A stretch of DNA of 64,000 bases from Xanthomonas arboricola pv. populi (lineage in GTDB: Bacteria > Pseudomonadota > Gammaproteobacteria > Xanthomonadales > Xanthomonadaceae): assembly GCF_002939945.1 (NCBI RefSeq), contig NZ_MDEB01000003.1:376547-440546 (forward strand), given 5' to 3'. The notes below the pieces were generated by a model. That model did not search any database. It worked only from the letters and a program-made list of their open reading frames with translations, and was not told the origin of the DNA. Below are positions 1-9,033 of the stretch, one piece after another. The position numbers and the translations under genes were made by a program. The first letter of the stretch is position 1, and the number at the start of each line of letters is the position of its first letter.

Positions 1-210
1 CCGGAGCGCTGCCTGGTGATCGAAGACAGCCCCACCGGTGCGACTGCCGCATTGGCGGCCGGCATGCAGGTGCTGGGGTTTACCGGTGCCAGCCATATTC
101 CGCATGGACATACCGATACCTTGCGTCGCCTTGGTGTGCTGGCGGTGTTCGACGATATGCGCGATTTGCCTGCGTTGTTCGAGCGGCTGGCGCAAAAACG
201 CGCTGGGTGA
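1..210 (+). CDS. HAD-family hydrolase, C-terminal fragment
   Basis: The gene enters from the left edge already in frame, so only its last 69 codons are visible. The segment has the HAD motif IV loop (VIEDSPTG), followed by a Gly/Ala-rich helix and a strand (MQVLGFTGAS), as in beta-phosphoglucomutase-like HAD phosphatases of subfamily IA. The nucleophile motif lies outside the window, so the substrate cannot be inferred. It ends with TGA and is followed by about 800 nt without a convincing gene. Confidence 0.8.
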   Translation, partial: PERCLVIEDSPTGATAALAAGMQVLGFTGASHIPHGHTDTLRRLGVLAVFDDMRDLPALFERLAQKRAG

Positions 211-354
211 GAGCTGCCGACAGGACGTCTTGGACGCAGTATCGATGGTGGCGGAATCACAGCCCTCCCGTTCTGCAACTCACTGGGCCAGACCATGCAA
301 TCGACCTGCAATGACAGAGCTGTTGGGTCGTGGCGTGATTTGAGTGCAGTCAAA

Positions 355-825
355 AGCTCTGGTGAGTGGAGGGCGCGGTGCCCTCACCACTTGCGGGACA
401 CGCCGTGAATCCGTCCATGGAGGCTCCTTGGCGGCATCCATGCCGCCAAGGGTCCCGCAACCGGCAAGGACACCGCACCAGGAAGTTGGTCGGTGGTCGG
501 TTGAAATCTGCTTGTTGCGAGGCTTACCTCGAGACGCTGGGACGTCTTAGGTTGCTTTACTGAAGTTGACTGTTGCTTGGCGTGCGCTTGAAAGCCGATC
601 GCGCGCACCCTGATCCGACCAACGTACGTCTTTCCCCGCTCGCAACCATGCACACCGACCCTCTCGACTAGTCCTTGCCCACCCACCATCGTGGGACCTT
701 ACGCGGCATGGATGCCGCGTCAGAGCTACACGGACGTACTTGCGGCGTGTCCCGCGATGGTGGGCGGGCAAGGGCCCTGCAGCGAAGCCGCAGATCAACC
801 GCTCCGCAACTGATCCATCCGCACT
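355..825. repeat. Composite palindromic element, copy 1
   Basis: Two hairpin modules lie in opposite orientation. Module A has arms at 375-400 and 451-476 around the palindrome GCGGCATCCATGCCGC. Module B has arms at 673-697 and 749-773 around the complementary core GCGGCATGGATGCCGC. Read on the minus strand, module B shares the skeleton GCGGGACACGCCG...CGTCC...GCGGCATCCATGCCGC...GGTCCC with module A, so B is a diverged inverted copy. Related composites lie near 23850-24255 and 38143-38680. A partial left half of module A recurs at about 881-952. The 211-1023 interval shows no other supported gene. Confidence 0.85.
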
Positions 826-1023
826 AGACAATTCTGCTCGAGACAGAACGCACAACAGCAACCAGGATTCCGCGCAGCAACGTCGTTTGGGTGCAGTCAA
901 ATGCCAGATTAAAAGCTCGGTGAGTCGAGTGCGCGGTGCCCTCACCACTTGCATCAACGCAGCAGGGCGCGATTCGCATCGCGCCCTGCTGCATTCCGAC
1001 TCGCCACCCATCCGGTCATCCGG

Positions 1024-1248
1024 TCAGCAGCAGCGAAACCCGCTCTTGCCGCCGTAACGCGCGTCCTGGCGCTCGCGGAAGAAGGTGGGGTAGTCCATCA
1101 CCGGCTTGTCGGGGTGTTTTTCCAGCATGTGGCGCACGTAGTTGTCGTAATCGGGAATGCCGCAGCACAGGCGGGCGGTCTGTATCAGGCGCCGCCAGAT
1201 GCGGCGATGCACCTGGTACTGGCTGGCAAGAACGAGTTGGGTGCCCAT
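1024..1248 (-). CDS. ybdD: YbdD/YjiX-family protein (DUF466), CstA partner
   Basis: A 74-residue protein of the short YbdD/YjiX family, which is regularly encoded just after CstA-type carriers and, in Escherichia coli, is associated with pyruvate uptake by CstA/BtsT. The family traits are visible: a basic N-terminal helix, a central YDNYVRHM segment, a conserved [10 protein letters not shown] run, and a GKSGFRCC tail. Its ATG overlaps the cstA stop (TAATG), indicating translational coupling. Its biochemical role is not established by the sequence. Confidence 0.9.
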   Translation of the reverse strand: MGTQLVLASQYQVHRRIWRRLIQTARLCCGIPDYDNYVRHMLEKHPDKPVMDYPTFFRERQDARYGGKSGFRCC

Positions 1249-3320
1249 TACAGGTCCGCCATCTGGTGTGGCTGCAAGGCCACGTACGGGGTTTCGCGAT
1301 CACTGCGCTGCGGATTGCGGCGCGCTATCACGATCGTCGTGACCGCGTAGACCAGGATCGATCCCACCACGAACAGGAACAGCACCGTCAGCCCGGTGTT
1401 GACGTAGGCATTGGTGACGATCTGCTGCATCTGCGCCACCGTCTTGGCCGGCGCGGTGATGGTGTTGCCGGCGATGGCGTCCTGGTACTTGTGCGCCTGC
1501 GCCAGGAAGCCCTGCGCCGGGTTGCTGTCGAAGATCTTGATCAGCCCCGCATACGTGGTGCAGATCAGCAGCCACAACGCCGGCACCAGCGTGACCCAGG
1601 CGTAGCGGTCGCGCTTCATCTTGAACAGCACCACCGTGCCCAGCATCAGCGCGATCCCGGCCAGCATCTGGTTGGAGATGCCGAACAACGGCCACAGGGT
1701 CTGGATGCCGCCGAACGGATCGATCACGCCGGTGTAGAGCAGATAGCCCCACAGCGCCACGCAGCCGGCCGTGGCGATGATGTTGGCGGTCCACGATTCG
1801 GTCTTCTTCAGCGCCGGGATGAAGTTGCCCAGCAGGTCCTGCAGCATGAAGCGGCCCGCACGTGTGCCGGCATCCACTGCGGTCAGGATGAACAGGGCTT
1901 CGAACAGGATCGCGAAGTGGTACCAGAACGCCATGGTGTCTTCGCCCGGCAGCAGATGGTGCAGGATCTGCGCGATGCCCACCGCCAGGGTGGGCGCACC
2001 ACCGGCGCGTGCCAGGATGCTGTGCTCGCCGATGTCGCGCGCCGTGGCTTCCAGCACCTCGGGCGTGATCGCAAAGCCCCACTCGGACACCTTGGCCGCA
2101 ACGGCCACCGTGTCGCTGCCGACCAGCGAGGCCGGGCTGTTCATGGCGAAGTAGATGCCCGGCTCGATGATCGATGCGGCTACCAGCGCCATCACCGCCA
2201 CGAACGATTCCATCAGCATGCCGCCATAGCCGATGTAGCGCATGTGGCCTTCGTTGGCGAGCAGCTTGGGCGTGGTGCCCGAGGCGATCAACGCGTGGAA
2301 ACCGGAGACCGCGCCGCAGGCGATGGTGATGAACAGGAACGGGAAGATGCCGCCTTTCCACACCGGGCCGTCGCCGGTGGACGCGAACTGGGTCAGTGCC
2401 GGCATCTTCAGGTCCGGCATGACCACCACAATGCCGATCGCCAGCGCCAGGATCGTGCCGATCTTGAGGAAGGTGGACAGGTAATCGCGCGGTGCCAGCA
2501 GCAACCACACCGGCAACACCGACGCGACGAATCCGTAGCCGATCAGCATCCAGGTGATCTGCTTGGCGGTGAAGGTGAACGCCGGGCCCCAGCTCGGGTC
2601 GGCGGCGACCTTGCCGCCCAGCCAGATCGCGCCCAGCAGCAGGATCAGGCCGACCACCGAGATCTCGCCGATCTTGCCGACCCGGATGTAGCGCATGTAC
2701 ACGCCCATCATCAGCGCGATCGGCATCGTCGCGATCACCGTGAACATGCCCCACGGGCTTTCGGCCAGCGCCTTGACCACCACCATCGCCAGTACCGCCA
2801 GGATGATGATCATGATCAGGAAGGCGCCGAACAAGGCGATGGTGCCGGGTACCTGGCCCATTTCCTCGCGCACCAGATCGCCCAGCGAGCGGCCGTTGCG
2901 GCGGCTGGACAGGAACAGCACCACGAAGTCCTGCACCGCGCCGGCAAACACCACGCCGACCACCAGCCACAGCAGACCGGGCAGGTAGCCCATCTGTGCG
3001 GCGAGCACCGGGCCAACCAAGGGCCCGGCACCGGCAATCGCGGCGAAGTGATGGCCGAACAGCACGTGCTTGTTGGTGGGCACGTAGTCCAGGCCGTCGT
3101 TGTTGGCTACCGCCGGCGTGGCGCGGGTCACGTCCAGCTGCATCACCCTGTCGGCGATGAACAGGCTGTAGAAGCGGTAGGCGATCAGATAGATCGACAC
3201 CGCCGCCACCACGATCCACAGCGCGTTGATGTGTTCGCCGCGGCGTAGCGCCACGGTGCCCAGACAGAACGCGGCCAGCAGCGCCAGCGCGCCCCAGGCC
3301 AGCTTCGAGAACCCTTTCAT
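1248..3320 (-). CDS. cstA: Carbon starvation protein CstA, membrane transporter
   Basis: A 690-residue polytopic inner-membrane protein of the CstA/BtsT family, whose members import pyruvate and, in some reports, peptides when carbon is limiting. Hydrophobic helices run through the whole length. Recognisable family segments include the early [19 protein letters not shown] stretch and [16 protein letters not shown]. Length agrees with the family. It begins with ATG at 3320 and is coupled to ybdD downstream. Upstream lies a 229 nt region shared with the divergent pirin gene, which presumably holds both promoters. Confidence 0.95.
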   Translation of the reverse strand: MKGFSKLAWGALALLAAFCLGTVALRRGEHINALWIVVAAVSIYLIAYRFYSLFIADRVMQLDVTRATPAVANNDGLDYVPTNKHVLFGHHFAAIAGAGPLVGPVLAAQMGYLPGLLWLVVGVVFAGAVQDFVVLFLSSRRNGRSLGDLVREEMGQVPGTIALFGAFLIMIIILAVLAMVVVKALAESPWGMFTVIATMPIALMMGVYMRYIRVGKIGEISVVGLILLLGAIWLGGKVAADPSWGPAFTFTAKQITWMLIGYGFVASVLPVWLLLAPRDYLSTFLKIGTILALAIGIVVVMPDLKMPALTQFASTGDGPVWKGGIFPFLFITIACGAVSGFHALIASGTTPKLLANEGHMRYIGYGGMLMESFVAVMALVAASIIEPGIYFAMNSPASLVGSDTVAVAAKVSEWGFAITPEVLEATARDIGEHSILARAGGAPTLAVGIAQILHHLLPGEDTMAFWYHFAILFEALFILTAVDAGTRAGRFMLQDLLGNFIPALKKTESWTANIIATAGCVALWGYLLYTGVIDPFGGIQTLWPLFGISNQMLAGIALMLGTVVLFKMKRDRYAWVTLVPALWLLICTTYAGLIKIFDSNPAQGFLAQAHKYQDAIAGNTITAPAKTVAQMQQIVTNAYVNTGLTVLFLFVVGSILVYAVTTIVIARRNPQRSDRETPYVALQPHQMADL

Positions 3321-3549
3321 GCATGCCCCTCAGGAACGATTCACCCAAGGGTCGCCCTCTGCCCGTCCAGGGTCAATGGCGCCGTTCCGGGCCGGGGTAA
3401 AACTTTAGTTGTAGAGCGTCTTGTCGCCCCATGCCGGATCGCGCGACTGCGCCGGTGGGTTTTGGAACGATCGGTTGCGCCGGTCGTGGTTGGGCCGCGT
3501 GCCGGCTGCATCCATTATTCGAGCCAGTCATTCGTGCAGGGAGAGGTCG

Positions 3550-4407
3550 ATGAGCGTCACCACCACCGCAGCGGCCCACGTGCTGCGCACCATCCGCGGC
3601 ATGCCGACCTCCGACGGCGCCGGGGTCAAGCTGACCCGCGTGATCGGCACCCAGCAGCTGCCGGATCTGGACCCGTTTCTGATGCTCGACGAGTTCGGCA
3701 CCGAAAAGGCCGAGGACTACATCGGCGGTTTCCCAAGCCATCCGCATCGCGGCTTCGAGACGGTGACCTACATGCTGGACGGGCGCATGCGCCACAAGGA
3801 CAACCACGGCAACGAGGGTCTGCTGACCCCGGGCAGCGTGCAGTGGATGACCGCCGGGCGCGGGCTGATCCATTCGGAAATGCCCGAGCAGGAATCCGGG
3901 CGCATGCGCGGCTTTCAGTTGTGGGTGAACCTGCCGGCGCGCGACAAGATGACCGACCCCAGGTATCAGGAGTACGCACCTGAAAGCATTCCGGTCGCGC
4001 AGCCGGCGCCCGGTGTCACGGTCAAGGTGATCGCCGGGGCGGTGGGCGAGGTGCGCGGCCCGATCGTGCAACCGGCCACCGAGCCGGTGTACCTGGATAT
4101 CGCGCTGGCGCCGGATGCGGCTTGGGACTACGTATTGCCCAGCGGCCACAACGCGTTCGCCTATGCGTTCGAAGGCGCGGTGACGGTGGGCGAGGGCGAT
4201 GCCGCGCGCGCGCTGCCGGCGCAGGAACTGGCGGTGCTGGGCGGCGGCGAGCGCTTGACGCTACGGGCCGGTGCCGATGGTGCGCAGCTGATCCTGGTGG
4301 CGGGCCGCCCGCTGAACGAGCCGGTGATGCGGCACGGCCCGTTCGTGATGAACACCAAGCAGGAATTGATGCAGGCCTTCGTCGATTTCCAGGAGGGACG
4401 GTTTTGA
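3550..4407 (+). CDS. Pirin family protein (first of two)
   Basis: A bicupin of 285 residues. The N-terminal cupin shows the metal-binding pattern of pirins: SHPHRGFETVTYMLDG (two His), then WMTAGRGLIHSEMP (His and Glu). Pirins are iron-binding proteins; some are quercetin 2,3-dioxygenases and others redox-sensing cofactors. The ATG at 3550 is chosen because AGGGAGAGG lies just upstream and because the reading frame further upstream lacks pirin similarity. An OsmC-like gene follows after 33 nt, consistent with a small oxidative-stress operon. A second, diverged pirin lies at 5680-6570. Confidence 0.9.
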   Translation: MSVTTTAAAHVLRTIRGMPTSDGAGVKLTRVIGTQQLPDLDPFLMLDEFGTEKAEDYIGGFPSHPHRGFETVTYMLDGRMRHKDNHGNEGLLTPGSVQWMTAGRGLIHSEMPEQESGRMRGFQLWVNLPARDKMTDPRYQEYAPESIPVAQPAPGVTVKVIAGAVGEVRGPIVQPATEPVYLDIALAPDAAWDYVLPSGHNAFAYAFEGAVTVGEGDAARALPAQELAVLGGGERLTLRAGADGAQLILVAGRPLNEPVMRHGPFVMNTKQELMQAFVDFQEGRF

Positions 4408-4440
4408 GCCGGCGCGCTGCAGCCACCGTGGGGCAGCGGC

Positions 4441-4872
4441 ATGAGTGACCGGCCTGTCAGTGTCCGCACCGGCGCGGTGCCGTACACCGTGAGCATCCAT
4501 GACGGTCGGCACAGCTGGAGCGGCGACACCCAGCCGGCCAATGGCGGGGCCGACGCCGGGCCGGATCCGGAGTCGCAGGTGTTGGGCGCCCTGGGTGCCT
4601 GCACCGCGATCACGGTGTCGATGGTGGCCGCGCGCAAGCAGTGGCCTTTGACGGCGGTGCATGTGCATCTGCATTACACCCAGCGCGGCGCGGCGGGCAC
4701 GGTGATCACGCGGCAGATCGATCTGGAAGGCACGCTGGACGATGCGCAGCGTGCGCGCCTGCTGGACGTGGCAGACAAGTGCCCGATCCATCGCCTGCTC
4801 ACCGGCGAGGTGCGGATCGAGACGGCATTGCAGGGCGACGGCGACGCGTCAGGGTTTGAAGCGGAATCTTGA
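4441..4872 (+). CDS. OsmC/Ohr family peroxiredoxin-like protein
   Basis: A 143-residue protein with both conserved cysteines of the OsmC/Ohr fold, in LGACTAITV and ADKCPIHRLL. These form the thiol pair that reduces organic hydroperoxides in characterised members. The sequence resembles the YhfA/OsmC-like branch more than classical Ohr, so the substrate is uncertain. It follows the pirin gene closely in the same direction. An inverted repeat just after the stop probably terminates the transcript. Confidence 0.88.
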   Translation: MSDRPVSVRTGAVPYTVSIHDGRHSWSGDTQPANGGADAGPDPESQVLGALGACTAITVSMVAARKQWPLTAVHVHLHYTQRGAAGTVITRQIDLEGTLDDAQRARLLDVADKCPIHRLLTGEVRIETALQGDGDASGFEAES

Positions 4873-4877
4873 AAACG

Positions 4878-4915
4878 CAGGCGAGCCGCATGCGGGTGCT
4901 CCGCCGGCTCGCCTG
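4878..4915. terminator. Hairpin between convergent genes
   Basis: CAGGCGAGCCG at 4878-4888 pairs perfectly with CGGCTCGCCTG at 4905-4915, an 11 bp stem with a 16 nt loop. It sits between the convergent osmC-like gene and the gene at 4964-5425, as expected for a bidirectional terminator. There is no strong T tract. Confidence 0.6.
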
Positions 4916-4963
4916 AAAGACCGCGTCAGGTCGGCATGCCCTGGCGCGTCACGATCGATTGCG

Positions 4964-5425
4964 TCAGCGCTGCAGTGCAAGGCTGGCCGGCTGCAGATCC
5001 ATGTTCTGCACCAGCGACTGCATCGAAGCCAGTTCCTCGGTGCTGGCGCCGTCGATCCATAGTTGCGCGTAGCGCTTCTTGCCAAGTTCGACGACGGTGA
5101 CGCGGCGCGATTCCATGCCCGGCAGGTCGCGGCCGCCCAGGTCGAGCTTGTACCAGTAGACGTCTTCCTGCTGGATCTGGCCTTTCTCCGCGCGTCGGTC
5201 GCGCGCCAGCGTCATCGCCGGGTCGCGGGTGGTCAGCATCACGCCCACCACCTGGCGACCGTCTGCGGTCATGGCCTTGCAGACCAGATAGTCCGCGCCC
5301 GCAAGCTCGCTCCAGTGCAGCCCGGAGGCTGGCGGCAGCGGCGGGCAGACCGGTGAGGTTTGGGCGTGAACGGTGGCGGCGGCCAACAGCAGGCTCAGGC
5401 CGACAAGACAGGATGCGGACTTCAT
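4964..5425 (-). CDS. Exported protein of unknown function
   Basis: A 153-residue protein with a clear Sec signal peptide (MKSASCLVGLSLLLAAATVHA, cleavage after AHA-like small residues), so the mature form of about 131 residues is periplasmic. Two cysteines, in SPVCPPL and YLVCKAM, could form a disulphide. No domain family is recognised. The middle contains a charged DRRAEKGQIQQEDVYWYKLD segment. It converges on osmC, and the gap to the next gene upstream is 254 nt, in which I see no other gene. Confidence 0.75.
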   Translation of the reverse strand: MKSASCLVGLSLLLAAATVHAQTSPVCPPLPPASGLHWSELAGADYLVCKAMTADGRQVVGVMLTTRDPAMTLARDRRAEKGQIQQEDVYWYKLDLGGRDLPGMESRRVTVVELGKKRYAQLWIDGASTEELASMQSLVQNMDLQPASLALQR

Positions 5426-5679
5426 TCAAGTGTTCCCCGGCGTTGGATGTGTGCGCAGGGACAGCGTCGTCCACCGTGTCGCGGCATCAACCTGTGCGCT
5501 CCCCGCCCGGCTGTGCCCCGCACGCAACCTGTCCCCAACCTATGCCGCCATCACTACCACAGGTGTGGTTGCAAGCTCAAGCGCAATTCGCAGGCGCGGC
5601 TGCAATCGGTCGTGTGCGCGGGCACTTCCGTTTCGGGACCTGGGTGCGTTGCGTGGCGCCTGCGCACGGCTGACTGCGG

Positions 5680-6570
5680 TCAGGGGTAGTTGACCGGTTT
5701 GGGGGCCGGGGTTTCCGGCAGCGGAATGAATTCCTTGTCGTCGCCGGGAATGCTGCCGAAGCGACCGGCCTGCCAATCGTCCTTGGCCTGCTCGATGCGT
5801 TCCTTGGAGCTGGAGACGAAGTTCCACCACAGGTGGCGCGGGCCATCCAGCGGCTCGCCGCCGAGCAGCATCGCCTTGAGCGGCGTCCTGGCACGCAGGC
5901 GCCCGCGGCTGCCGGGCGAGGGCACGATCAGGTGGCGCGCGGGCACGTCGGCGCCATCCAGGCGCGCCTCGCCTTCCAGAATGTAGAGCGCGCGTTCGGC
6001 GTGGCCGGTGTTCAGGTCGATCTCCGCATCCGGCTGCAGATCCAGCGCGACGTTGAGCGTGCCGCTGAACACCTGCACCGGCGATTCTTCGCCGTATGCG
6101 CGGCCGGCGATCACGCGCAGCCAGACGCCATCGCGGCGTTGCTGCGGCAGGCTGGCGGCAGCGTGGTGATGGAAGGCTGGCGCGGTCTCTTCGGCCAAAC
6201 GCGGCAGCGCGATCCAGGTCTGCATGCCGTGCAGCGCATGCGTGCGGGCGCGCTCGGGGCCTGGCGTGCGTTCGGAGTGGGCGATACCGCGGCCGGCAGT
6301 CATCCAGTTGACGTCGCCGGGGCGGATCACCTGGTCCGAGCCCAACGTATCGCGGTGGCCGATCTCGCCGGACCACAGGAAGGTGACCGTGGCCAGGCCG
6401 ATATGCGGATGCGGGCGCACGTCGATGCCGTGATCGGGTTCCAGCACCGCCGGGCCAATATGGTCGACGAACACGAACGGGCCGACGCTGCGCGCCTGCA
6501 GCGTGGGCACGGCGCGGCGCACTTCCAGCCCGCCGATGTCGTGCACGCGGGGAGCGATCAAGGTGGTCAT
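5680..6570 (-). CDS. Pirin family protein (second)
   Basis: A 296-residue bicupin related to but clearly diverged from the pirin at 3550. The metal ligands are present in HPHIGL and in WMTAGRGIAHSERTP. The start at 6570 gives MTTLIAPRVHDIGGLEVRRA, which matches the usual pirin N-terminus; codons further upstream encode unrelated, arginine-rich sequence. It appears monocistronic. Whether it is an enzyme or a regulatory cofactor cannot be decided from sequence. Confidence 0.9.
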   Translation of the reverse strand: MTTLIAPRVHDIGGLEVRRAVPTLQARSVGPFVFVDHIGPAVLEPDHGIDVRPHPHIGLATVTFLWSGEIGHRDTLGSDQVIRPGDVNWMTAGRGIAHSERTPGPERARTHALHGMQTWIALPRLAEETAPAFHHHAAASLPQQRRDGVWLRVIAGRAYGEESPVQVFSGTLNVALDLQPDAEIDLNTGHAERALYILEGEARLDGADVPARHLIVPSPGSRGRLRARTPLKAMLLGGEPLDGPRHLWWNFVSSSKERIEQAKDDWQAGRFGSIPGDDKEFIPLPETPAPKPVNYP

Positions 6571-6742
6571 GGCGGCGGCTCGGATCGGCTGAAGTGATCG
6601 CCAGCTTTGCATGCGCGCGCGCGGCCGGGCGAGCGCTCCACCAAGACAGATCGTCCCGGAGGCAGTGTCTCGCGGCAGCACTGGCTGTGTGTCTTCGATG
6701 GCGAGCGGCGCATGTCGCGCGATTGCAGGTGACCATCGCGCG

Positions 6743-7456
6743 CTAGAACAGCTGTCCGGAGGTCGTGGTGTCCATGGCGATCTCGCCGCGCCGCGAGGCC
6801 AGCCGATCGGCCAGGCGCGTGGGCTCGGGCAGGCGATAGGCGCGCAAGGTGCGTAGCGTCCAGTCGAGCGCGCCCTGCATCGAGACGCGATGGCCGGGCG
6901 AGACGATCAGCGGATTGCAGCGCAGCTTGCTGCGCAGCGCCCAGCCGATCTGCGTGCCGCCCAGCAGGATCGGGCTGTGGTCGCCGCGCTCGGGCCCCGG
7001 CTCGACGAAGCTGCCTGCCAGGCGTTGCTTGGCCACGCCGATGCTGGGCAAGCCGGTCACCACGCCAAAGTGCGCAGCGATGCCGAGCTTGCGCGGATGC
7101 GCGATGCCCTGGCCGTCGACGAAGACCAGATCCGGCGGGCGCGAGAGCAGTGCCAGCGCCTGCAACAAGGCCGGCAGCTCGCGAAAGCTGAGCAGGCCCG
7201 GCACGTACGGCATCGACGTGGGCACGCGCGCGATGTGCGTTTCCAGCGGCATCAGCGTGTCTGCATCCAGTAGCACCGCTGCCGCGCGCGTGGTCTGGCC
7301 GTCGTCTTCGAAGCCGACGTCGAAGCCGGCGAGCAGCTGTGGTGTTGCGCCGACCTGGTCCTGCAGCAGCACGTGGTGTGCCAGTTGCTGTTGCAACTGT
7401 CGCGCCTGGATGACGCTGCCATCCCAACCGGCAAATACGGGATCGATCGTTTGCAT
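6743..7456 (-). CDS. nfi: Endonuclease V (deoxyinosine 3' endonuclease)
   Basis: A 237-residue DNA repair nuclease that nicks DNA 3' to deoxyinosine and related lesions. Family hallmarks are in order: AGFDVGFED (metal-binding Asp), [10 protein letters not shown], the [19 protein letters not shown] block and SIGVAKQRL. The start at 7456 gives the expected short N-terminus; the longer upstream frame is not nuclease-like. It is divergent from gpmA across about 100 nt. Confidence 0.93.
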   Translation of the reverse strand: MQTIDPVFAGWDGSVIQARQLQQQLAHHVLLQDQVGATPQLLAGFDVGFEDDGQTTRAAAVLLDADTLMPLETHIARVPTSMPYVPGLLSFRELPALLQALALLSRPPDLVFVDGQGIAHPRKLGIAAHFGVVTGLPSIGVAKQRLAGSFVEPGPERGDHSPILLGGTQIGWALRSKLRCNPLIVSPGHRVSMQGALDWTLRTLRAYRLPEPTRLADRLASRRGEIAMDTTTSGQLF

Positions 7457-7559
7457 GGCCGCAGCATCGCGCGCTGGCCGTGGCGGTGTCGTGCACGCCT
7501 GCGATGCGCTGGCTGCCGTTACAATCGCAGGCTGATCGGCCCCCAATCGGAGAACCGTA

Positions 7560-8309
7560 GTGACCCGTAAACTCGTACTGCTGCGCCATGGCCAGAGCCA
7601 ATGGAACCTGGACAACCGTTTCACCGGTTGGGTGGATGTGGAACTCACCGAGCAAGGCCGCCAGGAAGCCGCTGCGGCCGGCAAGATGATGAAGGACGAA
7701 GGCCTGCAGTTCGATGTGGCGCACACCTCGGTACTCAAGCGCGCCATCCATACGCTGCAGGGCGCGTTGAAGGAACTGGACCAGGACTGGTTGCCGGTGT
7801 CCAAGAGCTGGCGCCTCAACGAGCGCCACTACGGTGGCCTGCAGGGGCTGGACAAGGCCGAGACGGCGGCCAAGCACGGCGAAGAACAGGTCAAGATCTG
7901 GCGCCGTTCCTACGACATCCCGCCGCCGGCGATGGACGTCGACGATCCGGGGCATCCGTGTCATGACCGTCGCTACGCCACGCTGGACCGCAATGCATTG
8001 CCGGGCACCGAGTCGCTGGCGACCACGCTGGTGCGCGTGCTGCCGTACTGGCACGACGCGATCGCACCGCAGTTGAAGGACGGGAAGACGGTGCTGGTGA
8101 CGGCGCACGGCAACTCGCTGCGTGCGCTGTACAAGTACCTCAACGCGGTCTCCAACGAGCAGATCCTGGAGCTCAACATCCCGACCGGCATCCCGTTGCT
8201 GTTCGAGCTGGACGACGACCTGCAGGTGCAAAGCTACCGCTATCTGGGCGACCCGGAAGCGGCCAAGCGCGCCGCCGAAGCGGTGGCCAATCAGGGCAAG
8301 GCAAAATAA
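7560..8309 (+). CDS. gpmA: 2,3-bisphosphoglycerate-dependent phosphoglycerate mutase
   Basis: A glycolytic and gluconeogenic cytosolic enzyme interconverting 3- and 2-phosphoglycerate. Length is 249 residues, as in E. coli GpmA. The phosphohistidine motif [10 protein letters not shown] is at the N-terminus, ERHYGGLQG follows, and the second catalytic His lies in [15 protein letters not shown]. Translation starts with GTG at 7560. A perfect-looking stem-loop lies 93 nt after the stop. Confidence 0.96.
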   Translation: MTRKLVLLRHGQSQWNLDNRFTGWVDVELTEQGRQEAAAAGKMMKDEGLQFDVAHTSVLKRAIHTLQGALKELDQDWLPVSKSWRLNERHYGGLQGLDKAETAAKHGEEQVKIWRRSYDIPPPAMDVDDPGHPCHDRRYATLDRNALPGTESLATTLVRVLPYWHDAIAPQLKDGKTVLVTAHGNSLRALYKYLNAVSNEQILELNIPTGIPLLFELDDDLQVQSYRYLGDPEAAKRAAEAVANQGKAK

Positions 8310-8401
8310 TCGTCGCATCCGCTGGCTGCGCTGCGTGCATGGCGCGCAGCGTGGCGTGGGTTTCGCAGCGCACGCTCGAACGACGCGTGCGGTTTCGACA
8401 T

Positions 8402-8442
8402 GCGAGCGGCGCTTGTTCGTGGATCGAACAGGCGCCGCTCGC
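8402..8442 (+). terminator. Long hairpin downstream of gpmA
   Basis: GCGAGCGGCGCTTGTTCG is followed by a 5 nt loop and its near-perfect complement (one G-T mismatch), giving an 18 bp stem. It lies between gpmA and the membrane protein gene and most likely ends or attenuates gpmA transcription, though no U tract follows. Confidence 0.6.
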
Positions 8443-8463
8443 GTGTGTTCTTGCAGGGAAGAC

Positions 8464-8784
8464 ATGATGTCCAGCAAACGTAAAAGGCAACAGATGAGCG
8501 CCACCTACTGCCGCGCGTATCTGGTGACGTTGGGCCTGCTGTTGGGTGGTGGCAGCGCCGCGTTCGCGTTCCTGGCCTGGGGCAGCGTGTCCGCTTCGGC
8601 GCTGGGCGTGGCGCTGCTGATCTGCGTCATGGGTGTGGCGCTGCTGGCGTTCGGTTTTTTGGGGCCGTCGCGACAGATGGAATCCTGGGCGGAGGCAGCG
8701 TCCGGGCATGAGGTCGCGCTGCTGCTGATGGCGCTGGCGTATCCGGTGTATCTGCTGATGGCACCGATGTACGCGCGCAAATGA
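8464..8784 (+). CDS. Small membrane protein of unknown function
   Basis: About 106 residues with three predicted hydrophobic segments: LVTLGLLLGGGSAAFAFLAW, then ASALGVALLICVMGVALLAF, and a C-terminal VALLLMALAYPVYLLM. The N-terminus is basic (SSKRKRQQ). An AGGGA sequence precedes the tandem ATG codons at 8464 and 8467; an internal ATG at 8494 would remove the basic leader. No family is recognised. It stands alone between the gpmA hairpin and a 249 nt gap without visible genes. Confidence 0.65.
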   Translation: MMSSKRKRQQMSATYCRAYLVTLGLLLGGGSAAFAFLAWGSVSASALGVALLICVMGVALLAFGFLGPSRQMESWAEAASGHEVALLLMALAYPVYLLMAPMYARK

Positions 8785-9033
8785 CTGCAGTCGATGGCGC
8801 GCTGCTGCGCCGGGCTGCTGGGTGGTGTCCGCGGCGGTAGATGGCGCTTGCACGCGCGTGCCCAGGCGACGCGCGGTGCGGGGTGGGGCCTTATGTGTTC
8901 TTCGATCAGGTGCGTCACCGGACGTCAGGGCGTTGCGGTGCCGTTGCAATGATTGTGCGGTTGGTGTGTCTGCGCTGATTGCCTACTTTTTTGACTGCGT
9001 CAGACGCGGTCGTATGCCTTGGAGAATGGAAAG

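Noticed and set aside
366..563. Small proteins encoded inside the palindromic elements
   Set aside because: The similar peptides at the three copies follow from the repeat itself, are on either strand, and have no gene-like features.
936..3248. A 770-codon open frame on the plus strand
   Set aside because: It is antisense to cstA. The product is His/Arg/Asp/Gln-rich low-complexity sequence typical of GC-rich third-position bias, and it has no domain.
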